DNA of 64,000 bases from assembly GCA_965219305.1 (NCBI GenBank), contig OZ244725.1, forward strand, positions 4,650,001 through 4,714,000. The letters are read 5' to 3'. A program made the translations under genes and the position numbers. The notes beneath the pieces are model-generated. The model did not search any database, was not told the DNA's origin, and saw nothing but the letters and a program-made list of their open reading frames with translations. Positions 26,496-35,949 of this stretch are shown in pieces (within the stretch, counting starts at the first letter, position 1; every line of letters begins with the position of its first letter). The stretch is from DATHTS01 sp965219305. Lineage in GTDB: Bacteria; Acidobacteriota; Blastocatellia; Pyrinomonadales; Pyrinomonadaceae.

Positions 26496-27050
26496 TTAAT
26501 TCGCCGTAAGTTCTAAAATGAAATAATCGGTTTCATTAACTTTGATTAAATAACCGTTAGAATAAGGACTTTTGAAAAAATCGGCGGCGGAATAAACCGT
26601 TCCTTTTAAGGTTTCGTTGCCGGAAACTCCGCTGGCGGCAACTAATTCCGGCGGAAACCAAGGTTCGGTTGTCGTTTCAGTCGGTTGCGGCGGTTGATGT
26701 TGTGAAGCAAGTTCAATCAGTTTTTCAGAATCTTCTTTAGAAAATTTCATAACGGCGACGAGTTTTTTATCGCCTTTTGCGGGAACACGATTGTCATTAT
26801 CGAAGTTCGCCGCCGGAGTTTCGCGCCAGACGGTGGCTTCTTCGTCCGGTTCAAAAGGAAGTTTGACGACTTCCTGCAATTCTTCGGCATCGTCTTTAGC
26901 GAGATTCGCCGCGTTATTGGCATTTGCCGATTGCGTTAAATCCGGTGTCGGTGCGTTCAGATTTTTAGTTTCATCGTATTGCTTACAACTCACGACAAAA
27001 AGGACGCAAAATACGAAAAGCAATCCCGATATTTTTGTGATTGAAGACAT
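26496..27050 (-). CDS. Putative lipoprotein of unknown function
   Basis: 184 residues from ATG 27050 (a TTG one codon earlier is also in frame). A hydrophobic leader ends in a lipobox-like LFVVSC near residue 21, so the mature protein is probably lipid-anchored. An Asn/Ala-rich linker follows (about 35-55), then a globular part with KLVAVMKFSKEDSEKLIELA and a C-terminal NGYLIKVNETDYFILELTAN. No family recognised. It converges with the NtrC regulator gene, stops 14 bases apart. Confidence 0.7.
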   Translation of the reverse strand: MSSITKISGLLFVFCVLFVVSCKQYDETKNLNAPTPDLTQSANANNAANLAKDDAEELQEVVKLPFEPDEEATVWRETPAANFDNDNRVPAKGDKKLVAVMKFSKEDSEKLIELASQHQPPQPTETTTEPWFPPELVAASGVSGNETLKGTVYSAADFFKSPYSNGYLIKVNETDYFILELTAN

Positions 27051-27106
27051 CAAATAATTTTAATGGAAATTTAATACAAAATGCAATTCGGCAGTAGTGT
27101 GATCTT

Positions 27107-27208
27107 TGACCTTTGATTTTCAATCTTTGATACTATTTGTTTGATGAGATTCGTTTTTTCTGTAATCCGACAAAAAGCAAAGATCAACAATTCAAGATCA
27201 AAGGTCAA
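27107..27208. repeat. Palindromic spacer with GACCTTTGAT motifs
   Basis: TTGACCTTTGAT at 27107-27118 is inverted at 27197-27208, and inner degenerate copies (ATCTTTGAT, AAAGATCAA) extend the pairing. It lies immediately upstream of the ABC-2 permease gene, whose ATG is 8 bases after the right arm, so the 5' leader can fold into a long hairpin. Confidence 0.7.
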
Positions 27209-27215
27209 TTAAAAT

Positions 27216-28040
27216 ATGAATTTACTGCGCCGCATCCGTGCTTTCGTCATCAGAGATTTTCAACTTGCATTGAGTTACCGCGTCGAGTTTTTTCTGCGTC
27301 TGGTGTGGATTCTCGGCATTACGACGACGTTTTTTTTCATTTCGAGAATTTTTGCCAACAGTTTTGTCAGCCAACAATATCCCGATTGGCAAAATCCGCT
27401 CGCTGCGTGGCTGACGGGAATGGCAATGCTCAATTATTTTATGGTCGGTTTTTCCGCGCTCGCCAATGCAATTCGTCAGGAACAAGTGCAGGGAACTTTG
27501 GAAAGTGTGCTTTTAACGCCGATAAATGTGCCGACCGTTATCGTTTCAAGCTCTGCGTGGTCTTATGTTGACGCGACTTTCAATTCATTTCTCTATTTAT
27601 TTTTCGGTTGGTTTTTCTTTGATGTGCAATACAAGGGAAGTTTTCTACTGGCGGCGGCTTTTCTCGTTTTGACGACGCTGTGTCTCGCTTGCATCGGAAT
27701 TCTTTCGGCGAGTTTTGCAATGGTTTTCAAACGCGGCGATCCGTTTGCAATCGTGATCGGTGCGGGAACTGCGCTGTTTTCCGGCGTATTTTTCCCGAAG
27801 GAAATGCTCAAAGAAAGCATCGGAAAAACCGGCGGAAATATCGTCTCGAATATTAATCCTTCGACGCACGGACTCGACGGAATACGCGGAGTTTTGATTC
27901 AGGGGAAAACATTTTCCGAAGTCGAAAGTTCGTTTTTTACGCTCGTGATTTTTCTCGCCGTATTATTACCGTTTTCCGTCTGGGTTTTTTCGCGGGCAAT
28001 AAAACGCGCAAAACGTGAGGGCAGTTTAATTCAATACTAA
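27216..28040 (+). CDS. ABC-2 type transporter permease
   Basis: 274 residues, six predicted membrane helices. The first cytoplasmic helix reads LLRRIRAFVIRDFQLALSYR, and the conserved coupling region IRQEQVQGTLESVLLTPI (about 88-105) and the GVFFPKEMLKESIG loop (about 190) identify an ABC-2 exporter permease (drug, polysaccharide or Nod-type). The C-terminus is basic. No ATPase gene lies next to it in the window, so the partner is encoded elsewhere or upstream genes were lost. Confidence 0.88.
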   Translation: MNLLRRIRAFVIRDFQLALSYRVEFFLRLVWILGITTTFFFISRIFANSFVSQQYPDWQNPLAAWLTGMAMLNYFMVGFSALANAIRQEQVQGTLESVLLTPINVPTVIVSSSAWSYVDATFNSFLYLFFGWFFFDVQYKGSFLLAAAFLVLTTLCLACIGILSASFAMVFKRGDPFAIVIGAGTALFSGVFFPKEMLKESIGKTGGNIVSNINPSTHGLDGIRGVLIQGKTFSEVESSFFTLVIFLAVLLPFSVWVFSRAIKRAKREGSLIQY

Positions 28041-28063
28041 AAATTATTTTTATTATATTGAGA

Positions 28064-28807
28064 TCATTCACCGACGTTTCTTTCCAACGGAACGTCTTTT
28101 CTGACCTTTTCGAGCATAACGAAAATTTGCGGCGTTTGTGCGTCGAGAGTAAACACGGCGGATTTGCCGTAAGCTGTCGGCGGCGGCGGCATCGTAAAGG
28201 GAACTTTTGAAATTTCTACTTCGACGGCGGTTACAATGTAGTTCGTATGCTCGAAGCCTTTGAGGGTGAATTCGCCGTTTTTGTCGGTTACATATTCAAA
28301 CGTAAAAACAACTTCCTTGATTCCGGCATTGAGCAGACCGACGTGAATTCCTGCAACCGGATTGCCGTTTTCGTCAATGACTTTGCCTTTTACCGTTTTT
28401 TGAGCAAGCGCGGACGGCAGATGAAAAGAGAGATTTCTTAGATCGGTCGTATTTGTTATATCGAAAACTTCAGCATCTTCGCGGTTTGCGGTGTTCGGAT
28501 AAAAAACTGTCGGATAAGGAGAAAGATCGGTCGGCGTTTCATTGAAATTAATGCTCAAAGTATATTGCGTGGGCGGTAAATCTTTGAAACTGAAATTTCC
28601 GTGTGAATCGGTCGTCGCCCAGAATCTTTTGTCGGGAATCTGCACATCGAACAAAACCGGCACGAGTTCAATTTCAGTGTAAGCAAGCGGTTTTCCATTA
28701 GCCTTGAGCAATCTGCCGCCAAGTTTTCCCGTGCCTTTAAACTGTGCGTGCGCCGCAAAAGACAACGACGCGCATAAAATGAACAGCAATGCAAGTTTTA
28801 ACTTCAT
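28064..28807 (-). CDS. Secreted protein with two carboxypeptidase-regulatory-like domains
   Basis: 247 residues. The signal peptide (1-21, cleavage after AHA) is followed by two beta-sandwich CarboxypepD_reg-like repeats, at about 28-100 (GRLLKANGKPLAYTEIELVP; DSHGNFSFKDLPPTQYTLSI) and 135-235 (GKVIDENGNPVAGIHVGL; DKNGEFTLKGFEHTNYIV). Such domains bind or stabilise rather than catalyse. Role unknown; periplasm or cell surface inferred. It lies behind the terminator of the DUF4920 gene, so it has its own promoter. Confidence 0.82.
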   Translation of the reverse strand: MKLKLALLFILCASLSFAAHAQFKGTGKLGGRLLKANGKPLAYTEIELVPVLFDVQIPDKRFWATTDSHGNFSFKDLPPTQYTLSINFNETPTDLSPYPTVFYPNTANREDAEVFDITNTTDLRNLSFHLPSALAQKTVKGKVIDENGNPVAGIHVGLLNAGIKEVVFTFEYVTDKNGEFTLKGFEHTNYIVTAVEVEISKVPFTMPPPPTAYGKSAVFTLDAQTPQIFVMLEKVRKDVPLERNVGE

Positions 28808-28812
28808 AAAAA

Positions 28813-28859
28813 AATCGTAAGTCCGTAATGTTTTTGAAAACTTCTACGGACTTACGATT
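28813..28859 (-). terminator. Terminator after the DUF4920 gene
   Basis: A perfect 15-base stem (AATCGTAAGTCCGTA at 28813-28827, complement at 28845-28859) is followed, on the reverse strand, by TTTTTT. It starts 10 bases past the stop at 28870. Confidence 0.92.
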
Positions 28860-28869
28860 CTTTATAAAA

Positions 28870-29394
28870 CTATTCGGTTGCTTTTGCTAATTCTACGCCG
28901 GACGCTTCAAACGAAATTTCCGTCACCGTTCCGTCGGCATTGATGTTGTCGAATTTCGCGCCGTCGTCGTTCATTAAATGGTCAACTTCCGCTTTTGAAA
29001 GAGTTTTGACCGAGAAAACACCTTCGGCTTTGGCATTTGCGCCCGCCGCATTGAGCGGAATGAAAAACTCGTGATCTTTGAATTTCACGCGCACCGATTT
29101 TGCTTCGGCGGTCGGCGCAAGTTCCATCCAACAGCCTTCCATCTTGCACGAACGCACGATCACGCCTTCGACGCGGACGGTTTTGCCGCTGAATTTCTCA
29201 GGTGTTTTCAAAACTTTCGCCAGCGAAACCATTTTCGATTTGCCGAGCGGTGCGCCGCGTTTTAAAACGCCTTTCGCCGGAATCGCTTCCGTTTTGTCGG
29301 CTTCCGTCGGTTTTTTCTCATTCATTTTTTCCTGCGCGAAGATTGCGCCGGTAAATGCCAAACTCAAAATTATTAAACTTATAAATCTTTTCAT
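28870..29394 (-). CDS. Secreted DUF4920-like OB-fold protein
   Basis: 174 residues. Signal peptide 1-20 (AFTGAIFAQ). The core, from about residue 45, reads KRGAPLGKSKMVSLAKVLKT, then GKTVRVEGVIVRSCKMEGCWMEL near 70-92, the hallmark Cys-x4-CWM segment of DUF4920/OB-fold domains, and RVKFKDHEFFIPLNAAG. The two cysteines are probably metal- or disulfide-forming. Function unknown in the family; periplasmic. Confidence 0.85.
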   Translation of the reverse strand: MKRFISLIILSLAFTGAIFAQEKMNEKKPTEADKTEAIPAKGVLKRGAPLGKSKMVSLAKVLKTPEKFSGKTVRVEGVIVRSCKMEGCWMELAPTAEAKSVRVKFKDHEFFIPLNAAGANAKAEGVFSVKTLSKAEVDHLMNDDGAKFDNINADGTVTEISFEASGVELAKATE

Positions 29395-29478
29395 ATTTTT
29401 AAATCGTCCTTTGATATATTACAAAATAAATAGTATCAGAATTTTTTGCAAGAGAATTGTTGATGATTTTTGGAGAGA

Positions 29479-30081
29479 TCAGTTTGTTTCCCAAGTTAAA
29501 GTGTAAGCGGGCGGGACGTTTTTGACGATAATTTTACTGCGTTTCGATTTGCCGTAGCGGTTTCGCATAAATTCGCGCAGTTTGATCGCCGACGGCATAT
29601 AGTAGCCGTGTGCATATTGAAACGTGCGGAACAGACAGCCTTTATCCATAAAAACGGAGATTTCGGAGAGAATATTTTCGCCTATCTCGTTCGGCATCGT
29701 AACAAACGGCAGACAGCAAATAATTGCGCCGACTTTGCCGAGTCCGCTGCGCCGGTGAATTTTTCCGGCTTCGAGCGCGTTTCCGCGTTTGATTGATAAA
29801 TCGGGATAAGTTTTTCTGAGATGTCTGACCAGATCGGCATCGAGTTCGATTCCGAGATAAGAATCTTTATTCGGCAGAATATGTGCGATGTGTTTCGTTA
29901 TCGCGCCCGTGCCGACTCCGAGTTCAAGAATAATATTGTCTTTATTCGGCGCGATACCGTCAAGCATCTTCTTTGCCAAATCCGTCGAACTCGGCGCAAT
30001 CGCACCGACTTTCAGCGGGTTTTTTACAAATGCCTGCAAAAATTCGATATTCTCGTTAAATGAAATTTTCCTCGTCGCCAT
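29479..30081 (-). CDS. Class I SAM-dependent methyltransferase (phospholipid N-methyltransferase-like)
   Basis: 200 residues. Resembles the PmtA/COG3963 group: an N-terminal membrane-active helix (EFLQAFVKNPLKVGAIAPSS), SAM motif I ILELGVGTGAITKHI (about 50-64), acidic motif II YLGIELDADLV and post-motif CCLPFVTMPNEIG near 120. Relatives methylate phosphatidylethanolamine towards phosphatidylcholine, but rRNA adenine dimethylases share motif I, so the substrate is uncertain. Located downstream of the DUF1800 gene, separated by a hairpin. Confidence 0.85.
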   Translation of the reverse strand: MATRKISFNENIEFLQAFVKNPLKVGAIAPSSTDLAKKMLDGIAPNKDNIILELGVGTGAITKHIAHILPNKDSYLGIELDADLVRHLRKTYPDLSIKRGNALEAGKIHRRSGLGKVGAIICCLPFVTMPNEIGENILSEISVFMDKGCLFRTFQYAHGYYMPSAIKLREFMRNRYGKSKRSKIIVKNVPPAYTLTWETN

Positions 30082-30166
30082 CTGTTATTCGATATTAAAA
30101 ATTGCTTTAATTCTGAATAGATTGCCATCTTAACACCGATTTAACATTTTGACCAATCAAAAATTC

Positions 30167-30220
30167 AAGGTTTGAGGTTCAAAGTTGAAATAAAATCTAG
30201 AACTTTGAACCTCGAACCTT
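30167..30220 (-). terminator. Hairpin of AGGTTCAAAGTT repeats after the DUF1800 gene
   Basis: A 20-base stem (30167-30186 with 30201-30220, one mismatch, 14-base loop) built of GGTTCAAAGTT/AACTTTGAACC units. It begins 11 bases past the stop at 30231 and probably terminates that transcript, although the T-run is weak. The repeat-built arms put it in the same class as other palindromic spacers here. Confidence 0.7.
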
Positions 30221-30230
30221 TAACAACAAC

Positions 30231-32237
30231 TTATTGTCTTTGAAAATCGGGCGAACCGATTATTAAACCGACGATTTTGAAAACTTCCGCGTTGCCGCGC
30301 GGTTCGAGCAGACGCATCTGACCACCGCCGCCGCGACGTTTTCCGCCGCCGCCGTTTCCTTGCATTACGGAATAACTTTCTTCGTCGTCCATTTCAGCCG
30401 GTGCTTTTACTTCGGGCAAAGGTTGTTCGATTTGTTTCAGCAAAATTGCTTTCGTATTTCCCGAAATGTCGCCGCTTAAAATTCCGCCGATTGATTTGTC
30501 GAGAATCGCCGATTTATTTGAGCCATTGAATTGACTCAAATTTACATTCGTTTTCGGAATGCGGTTTGAAGCGAGCGCGACGGCGAAATTCATACGTTCT
30601 AAAAGTGCGCCCGTATTCACCCAATCTTCCGCCGTATCGGGATAACCCGTCGGTGCCTGATAACCGTAAAGCGGTTCTCCCATTTTGTTTAAGAGTCCGG
30701 GCAAAGTCGGATTCGGCTGAACGTCCGCGCCGAGAACTCTGAGCGACGAAACCATCAATTCAAACGGCGTTTTGATCTTCGCGCGGTAATTTTCCGGCGC
30801 GTAAAATTCTTCGTCCGTGAAAAGCGTTTTCAATGTCGCTTTAATATTGCCGTTCGATTTCGTAAACGACGCGGCGACGCGATTAACCAATGCTTCGCTC
30901 GGATTGTCGCTGACGAATTTGACGGCGAGTTTTTTGGCGATAAATTTCGCCGTCGCCGGACTTTTCACGAGAATATCAATCACCTGCAAACCGTCATTTA
31001 CGCCGCCCGCGTTTACTTTTTGTCCGAGAACGGTTTTCGTAGATTTGTCGTGCCAACTCGCGTTGAAATAAAATTCGCCCGATTCGAGATCGTCGGGAAC
31101 GCCAGCCATTTTTTGCAGTTTGTTGATCGCCTTATTTTGCTGATCGTTAATCATATTCGCCGCCGCTTTCGTATAACCGCGCGGATCGGCGATCGTCCAG
31201 CCCGTGAACGCTTTTGCAACTTCCACAATGTCATTTTGCGTGTAACCGCCGTCAACGCCGAGCGTGTGAAGTTCCATCAATTCGCGGGCGTAATTTTCAT
31301 TAATCCCGCGCTGATTTTTTTTCTGCATTCCGTTCGGATTATCTTTTATTTGTTGCAAACGCGCTTCGATCTGTTCATCGGTCAAACCGCGTTTTTTCAG
31401 ATTCTCGCGCATACGCGGCGGCATCTGTCCGGTTCTGGCGATTCTTTCGAGTTGACGCTGACGGCGTTCGGTTTGCCGTTTATTTCCATTATTTTGTGCG
31501 TCGGGCGAAACCGATTGAAAATTATCGAGATAAAAAAGCATCGCCGGATGCTGCGCCGTGCCGACGACCAAATCCTTGAAATTTCCGAGCGCGTTTTTGC
31601 GAATCACGTCGCGTTCATACGACGGAATATACCAGCGCACCGCCGCTTTTCCGGCATAGACGTTAAAATGATTCATCCAGAAATCCACCATTACTTCCTG
31701 CAATTGTTTTTCCGAATATGTCGCCCGCAAAATGCGCGACGAAGTTTGCTGATACATTATCTGATTCGCCGGACGCAGATCGTATTCCTTGTAAAGTTTC
31801 TGCAATTTCTGTCGCCGCGCCTTCTTGTCGGCATCGGTCATTTCGTCCGCATTATTCGCCGCCGCCTGACGTTTTCCGCCTTCGAGTTGGCGAAGCAACG
31901 CGCCCGGATTCGGGAATTTCGCAAAAATCTCGGCGGTCGTCATATCGAGAATATCAAGCCCGTCGAGCTTCGCCGACAATGCTCTGTCATCAATCGAATT
32001 GGGATCAAGTTGTTCATCAATATAACGATTCAAACCCATCGCTTTGACCTTTTCGACATCTTCGGGTCGCGCACCGAAACCGAGCCTATTTAACACGTGC
32101 ATAATTTTCTGATTTTCGTTTAACGCCTTCAGATTATCTTTTTTATCCGCGCCGCCGACGGCAAAAACCGGAGTCATTAAAACATAAATCATCAGGAAAA
32201 CCGTAAATTGTTGTAATAGGGAAAATTGCTTTTTCAT
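30231..32237 (-). CDS. DUF1800 domain protein
   Basis: 668 residues. Signal peptide 1-27 (MTPVFAVGG). The DUF1800 core runs from HVLNRLGFGARPEDVEKV (about 47) through MVDFWMNHFNVYAGKAAVRW (about 180), NENYARELMELHTLGVDGGY (about 310) and WHDKSTKTVLGQ to the C-terminal Gly-rich MQGNGGGGKRRGGGGQ tail segment. DUF1800 proteins are exported and usually lie next to a DUF1501 gene; none is in the window. A long insertion rich in Arg/Gln (about 245-300) is present. Function unknown. Confidence 0.92.
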   Translation of the reverse strand: MKKQFSLLQQFTVFLMIYVLMTPVFAVGGADKKDNLKALNENQKIMHVLNRLGFGARPEDVEKVKAMGLNRYIDEQLDPNSIDDRALSAKLDGLDILDMTTAEIFAKFPNPGALLRQLEGGKRQAAANNADEMTDADKKARRQKLQKLYKEYDLRPANQIMYQQTSSRILRATYSEKQLQEVMVDFWMNHFNVYAGKAAVRWYIPSYERDVIRKNALGNFKDLVVGTAQHPAMLFYLDNFQSVSPDAQNNGNKRQTERRQRQLERIARTGQMPPRMRENLKKRGLTDEQIEARLQQIKDNPNGMQKKNQRGINENYARELMELHTLGVDGGYTQNDIVEVAKAFTGWTIADPRGYTKAAANMINDQQNKAINKLQKMAGVPDDLESGEFYFNASWHDKSTKTVLGQKVNAGGVNDGLQVIDILVKSPATAKFIAKKLAVKFVSDNPSEALVNRVAASFTKSNGNIKATLKTLFTDEEFYAPENYRAKIKTPFELMVSSLRVLGADVQPNPTLPGLLNKMGEPLYGYQAPTGYPDTAEDWVNTGALLERMNFAVALASNRIPKTNVNLSQFNGSNKSAILDKSIGGILSGDISGNTKAILLKQIEQPLPEVKAPAEMDDEESYSVMQGNGGGGKRRGGGGQMRLLEPRGNAEVFKIVGLIIGSPDFQRQ

Positions 32238-32292
32238 ATAAATACCTCGAAAAACTTCAAAATCTTTCTGCCGTTTTAGACGCAGTAAAAAC

Positions 32293-32328
32293 GAAAAAAG
32301 CCGAAATTAAATTAGTTTCGGCTTTTTC
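32293..32328 (-). terminator. Terminator of the aldehyde oxidoreductase operon
   Basis: A hairpin of AAAAAGCCGAAA and TTTCGGCTTTTT (stem about 12-13 bases, 9-base loop) lies 24 bases past the stop of the Mo subunit gene, with T-rich sequence on the reverse strand. Confidence 0.88.
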
Positions 32329-32351
32329 ATTTTTCATCGTATATTGAATTT

Positions 32352-34577
32352 TTACAACAATTTATCAAGTGTGATCGGCAAATCTCTGACGCGCTTTCCG
32401 GTCGCGTGGGAAATTGCGTTGGCGATTGCCGCCGCGACTCCGACGATTCCGATTTCGCCTAAGCCTTTTGCGCCGATCGGGTTAACGATTTCGTCGTGTT
32501 CTTCGACGAAGACAACTTCGATTTCCGGCACGTCGGCGTTGACGGGCAGATGATATTCGGCGAGATTTTGGTTGACGAAACGCCCGAATTTGTGGTCAAC
32601 GACCGATTCTTCTTCGAGTGCCATTCCGATTCCCCAGACCACGCCGCCGATGATCTGACTGCGCGAAGTTTTCGGGTTGATAATGCGTCCGGCGGCGAAA
32701 GCGTTGACGACGCGCGTAACGCGAATTTGTTTTAATTGTTCGTCCACGCGGACTTCGACGAAACACGCCGAATGTGTGTTGATTGTGTATTTATTGCGTT
32801 TCGCCGTGTCGGGTTTGACCGAAGATTCCTGTTCGATCTTGTCTTTTCCGGCTTTTTTCAAAATTTCTGAAAATTCGATTGATTTGCTCGAATCGTTTTT
32901 CAGAGTGATTTTTCCGTCGCCGAATTCTACGCCTTCAAATTCCGTCTCATTAAATTTTTCGTCCTGCTTCTGCGCGAGTTCGAAAAGCTGTTTGTGGATT
33001 TCTTCGCACGCGGCTTTGATCGCCGGACCGATTGACGAAACCGTCCACGAACCGCCTTCGAGCGGCGATTGCGAAAGGTTTGAATCGCCGAGTTTGAATT
33101 CGACTTTTTCCATCGAGACACCCAATTGTTCGGCGGTGATCTGCGTCATCGCGGTGTAAGTTCCCGTGCCGATGTCGCTCGTCGCGCTGCTCGATTCGAC
33201 GCTGCCGTCGGCGTTTAAGACGACTTTCGCGCTCGCCGCTGATTGCTGCGCCTCCCAAACTCCGGTCGCCATTCCGTAGCCGACGAGTTCTTTGCCTTCC
33301 TTCATCGAACGCGGTTTGTGGTCGCGTTTTTCCCAACCGAATTTCGCTGCGCCCTGTTTGTAGCATTCCATCAATTCCTTGCTGGAAAACGGCAAACCGG
33401 CGTTCGGATCGTCGTATGTGTAATTTTTGATGCGAAGTTCGAGCGGATCCATTTCTAGTTTTTCCGCGAGTTCGTCCATCGCCGATTCGATCGCGTAAAC
33501 GCCCAAAACCGCGCCCGGCGCACGCATCGAAAGCGGCGTGTTATAGTCGAGCGACGCGACATTGTAATCGAATTTCGCGTTGACCGAATTGTATAAAACG
33601 CCCGACCAATTGACGACCGTTTCGGCGAAATCTTCAAACTGCGAAGTTTCTTCGAGCGCGGTGTGCATCAACGATTCGAGCGTTCCGTTGTCGTGCGCGC
33701 CAAGTGAAATTCGCTGTTCGCAGCGCGGGCGATGTCCGAATGTGAACATTTGTTGCCGCGTCAAAACGACTTTGACCGAGCATTTCAAATCGAGCGCGGC
33801 GAGCGTCGCTAGAAATAATTGATACTGCGGGCGCAAACCCGCGCCGAAACCGCCGCCCATAAACGGCGACATCACCTGAACATCGTCCGCATTCAAACCG
33901 AAGGCGTTGACGACGTATTTTTTGCTGTTTAAAACGCCCTGCGTTTTGTCGTAAATCTTCAGTTTCCCTTCGCCTTCGTAAACGACGATCGAAGCGTGAA
34001 TTTCCATCGGATTGTGATGTTCGATCGGTGTCGAATAGTCGGCTTCCATCTTGAAGTTCGCGTCTTCCCAAGCCTTTTCCGCGTCGCCGCGTTCGCTCGG
34101 AATCTGATTATAACCCGGCGCGCCTTTTTTCGGTTTCCGCGCTTTTTCGCGATTCGCGTCGAGGTCGGTTTCGTGCGGTTCGCTTTCGTATCGGGCTTCG
34201 ACGAGCGTTGCCGCAAACCGCGCCGTTTCAAAATCTTCCGCCACGACGAGCGCGATCGGCTGACCGCTGAACAAAATATTTTCGTCGTTCAGCGGACGAA
34301 ACGGCGAACCTGCCGGAGCGATTTCATCTTTATAATTCGCATCGCGCCACGCCGTCGAAGGACGATTTTCGTGCGTCAAAACCTTCAAAACTCCTTCGAC
34401 CGCTTCGGCTTTCGACGTGTCGAGTTTCGTGATTTTTCCCTTCGTGATTTCACTCGAAACGACATAACCGTAAGCGAGATTCGGCACATCAAAATCCGCC
34501 GCATAATTCGCCCCGCCCGTAACTTTCAACCTGCCGTCCACGCGGCTTTCCGGTTTTCCGATGTAGTTTGTAGTCAT
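32352..34577 (-). CDS. Molybdopterin-binding subunit of a PaoC/xanthine dehydrogenase-type aldehyde oxidoreductase
   Basis: 741 residues. The Ald_Xan_dh_C domain begins GKPESRVDGRLKVTGGANY; the Mo-cofactor domain contains MSPFMGGGFGAGLRPQY (about 240), LSMRAPGAV (about 350) and the C-terminal GAKGLGEIGI, whose Glu is the catalytic base in this family. Together with the FAD and 2Fe-2S subunit genes upstream it forms an alpha-beta-gamma molybdenum hydroxylase that oxidises aldehydes to acids. No Tat signal is seen on this chain, so a cytoplasmic enzyme is likely unless another subunit carries an export signal. Unusually, an alcohol dehydrogenase gene separates it from the other two subunits. 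Confidence 0.93.
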   Translation of the reverse strand: MTTNYIGKPESRVDGRLKVTGGANYAADFDVPNLAYGYVVSSEITKGKITKLDTSKAEAVEGVLKVLTHENRPSTAWRDANYKDEIAPAGSPFRPLNDENILFSGQPIALVVAEDFETARFAATLVEARYESEPHETDLDANREKARKPKKGAPGYNQIPSERGDAEKAWEDANFKMEADYSTPIEHHNPMEIHASIVVYEGEGKLKIYDKTQGVLNSKKYVVNAFGLNADDVQVMSPFMGGGFGAGLRPQYQLFLATLAALDLKCSVKVVLTRQQMFTFGHRPRCEQRISLGAHDNGTLESLMHTALEETSQFEDFAETVVNWSGVLYNSVNAKFDYNVASLDYNTPLSMRAPGAVLGVYAIESAMDELAEKLEMDPLELRIKNYTYDDPNAGLPFSSKELMECYKQGAAKFGWEKRDHKPRSMKEGKELVGYGMATGVWEAQQSAASAKVVLNADGSVESSSATSDIGTGTYTAMTQITAEQLGVSMEKVEFKLGDSNLSQSPLEGGSWTVSSIGPAIKAACEEIHKQLFELAQKQDEKFNETEFEGVEFGDGKITLKNDSSKSIEFSEILKKAGKDKIEQESSVKPDTAKRNKYTINTHSACFVEVRVDEQLKQIRVTRVVNAFAAGRIINPKTSRSQIIGGVVWGIGMALEEESVVDHKFGRFVNQNLAEYHLPVNADVPEIEVVFVEEHDEIVNPIGAKGLGEIGIVGVAAAIANAISHATGKRVRDLPITLDKLL

Positions 34578-34599
34578 ACTTTTCCCCTTGAATTTTCTA

Positions 34600-34765
34600 T
34601 TTCACCACAGAGAACACAGAGCGCAAGGAGATTTTTTAAGAATTTGAAACCACATATTGACACAAATCAACACGGATAAATCTTCGATAAATTCTCCAAA
34701 AAATCTGTGTCTATCTGTGAACATCTGTGGTTTCATTTTTTTTACAAAATCTCGTGTTCTCCGTC
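34600..34765. repeat. CACAGA-type palindromic repeat, copy A
   Basis: It begins TTTCACCACAGAGAACACAG and contains facing arms ACCACA...ACACGGATAAA (about 34649-34681) and AATCTGTGTCTATCTGTG...CTGTGGTTTC (about 34702-34734), with an outer pair near ACAGAGCGCAAGGAGATTTT and AAATCTCGTGTTCT. The same pattern occurs, in the same orientation, at 36117-36277. It fills most of the 199-base gap between the dehydrogenase and the Mo subunit gene. Confidence 0.85.
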
Positions 34766-34776
34766 TTGAAAAACTG

Positions 34777-35949
34777 TTAAGGTTTCAGAACGACTTTAAT
34801 ACAATTGTCTTCTTTTTCCTTAAACATTTCGTAACCCTTGACCGCGTCGGCAAGCGGCAATTCGTGTGTGATGATAAACGACGGATCAATTTCGCCGTTC
34901 TCGATTTTTTCGAGCAGAATCGGCATATATTTCTGAACGTGAGTTTGTCCGGTTTTAAGCGTCAAACCCTTGTTCATAAATGCGCCGATCGGCAGTTTGT
35001 CCGCCGCGCCGACGTAAACTCCCGGCATCGAAATCGTGCCGCCTTTGCGGCAGCTCATAATCGCCTGCCGCAGAACGTGCATCCGGTCGGTGGCGAGAAA
35101 TGTCGCCGTTTTTACCGCATCAACGATTCCGTCCAGTTTACCGCCCGCGAGTGCTTCGCAGCCGACGGCATCCATACAACGGTCGGGACCGCGATTATCG
35201 GTTTTCGACATTAATTCGTCATAGACATCAACATCGTTAAAATTGATCGTCTCGGCTTTTCCTTCTCTTTCCGCCATCGCCAGACGTTCCGGCACATTGT
35301 CAATGACAATTACTCTGCCTGCACCGAACATCCACGCACATTTAATGGCGAGCAGTCCGACCGGACCTGCGCCCCAGATCGCCACCGTGTCGCCTTCTTC
35401 GATGCCGCAGTTTTCCGCCGCCATATAAGCCGTCGGAAAAATGTCGGACAAAAACAAGACTTTTTCATCCTTGATGCCGTTCGGCACTTTGATCGGTCCG
35501 ACATCGGCAAACGGCACACGCAAATATTCGGCTTGACCGCCGGCGAAACCGCCCAGCATATGCGAAAAACCGAAAAGTCCGGCGGGCGAAGCTCCCATCG
35601 CTTCACGCGCGACTTCCGCATTCGGATTCGACGTATCGCACAAAGAATACATTTCTTTTTTACAGAAAAAACATTCTCCGCACGAGATCGTAAACGGCAC
35701 GACGACTTTATCGCCAACCTTCAAATTGCCGACACCTTTGCCGACTTCGACGACTTCGCCCATATTTTCGTGACCGAGAATGTCGCCTTTTTCCATCGTC
35801 GGCTGATAACCGTCCAGCAAGTGTAAATCCGAACCGCAAATCGCGGTCGAAGTGATCTTAACAATCGCGTCACGGTCATTTTCTATTTTCGGATCCGGCA
35901 CGTCTTCCACGCGCACGTCATTCGTTCCATACCAGCATAATGCTTTCAT
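34777..35949 (-). CDS. Zinc-dependent alcohol dehydrogenase (formaldehyde dehydrogenase-like MDR)
   Basis: 390 residues of the medium-chain dehydrogenase family. Catalytic zinc site STAICGSDLHLL (Cys near 38) and GHENMGEVVEVG (His near 60); structural zinc cysteines in CGECFFCKKEMYSLC (near 91-105); Rossmann motif IWGAGPVGLLA near 190. The sequence type resembles glutathione-independent formaldehyde/aldehyde dehydrogenases. A plausible job is to produce or consume an aldehyde handled by the flanking oxidoreductase. It is inserted between subunit genes and flanked by two copies of one palindromic repeat. Confidence 0.92.
   Translation of the reverse strand: MKALCWYGTNDVRVEDVPDPKIENDRDAIVKITSTAICGSDLHLLDGYQPTMEKGDILGHENMGEVVEVGKGVGNLKVGDKVVVPFTISCGECFFCKKEMYSLCDTSNPNAEVAREAMGASPAGLFGFSHMLGGFAGGQAEYLRVPFADVGPIKVPNGIKDEKVLFLSDIFPTAYMAAENCGIEEGDTVAIWGAGPVGLLAIKCAWMFGAGRVIVIDNVPERLAMAEREGKAETINFNDVDVYDELMSKTDNRGPDRCMDAVGCEALAGGKLDGIVDAVKTATFLATDRMHVLRQAIMSCRKGGTISMPGVYVGAADKLPIGAFMNKGLTLKTGQTHVQKYMPILLEKIENGEIDPSFIITHELPLADAVKGYEMFKEKEDNCIKVVLKP

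Noticed and set aside
31020..32093. 357-residue forward frame opposite the DUF1800 gene
   Set aside because: Antisense shadow; the reverse frame carries the full DUF1800 pattern and a signal peptide.
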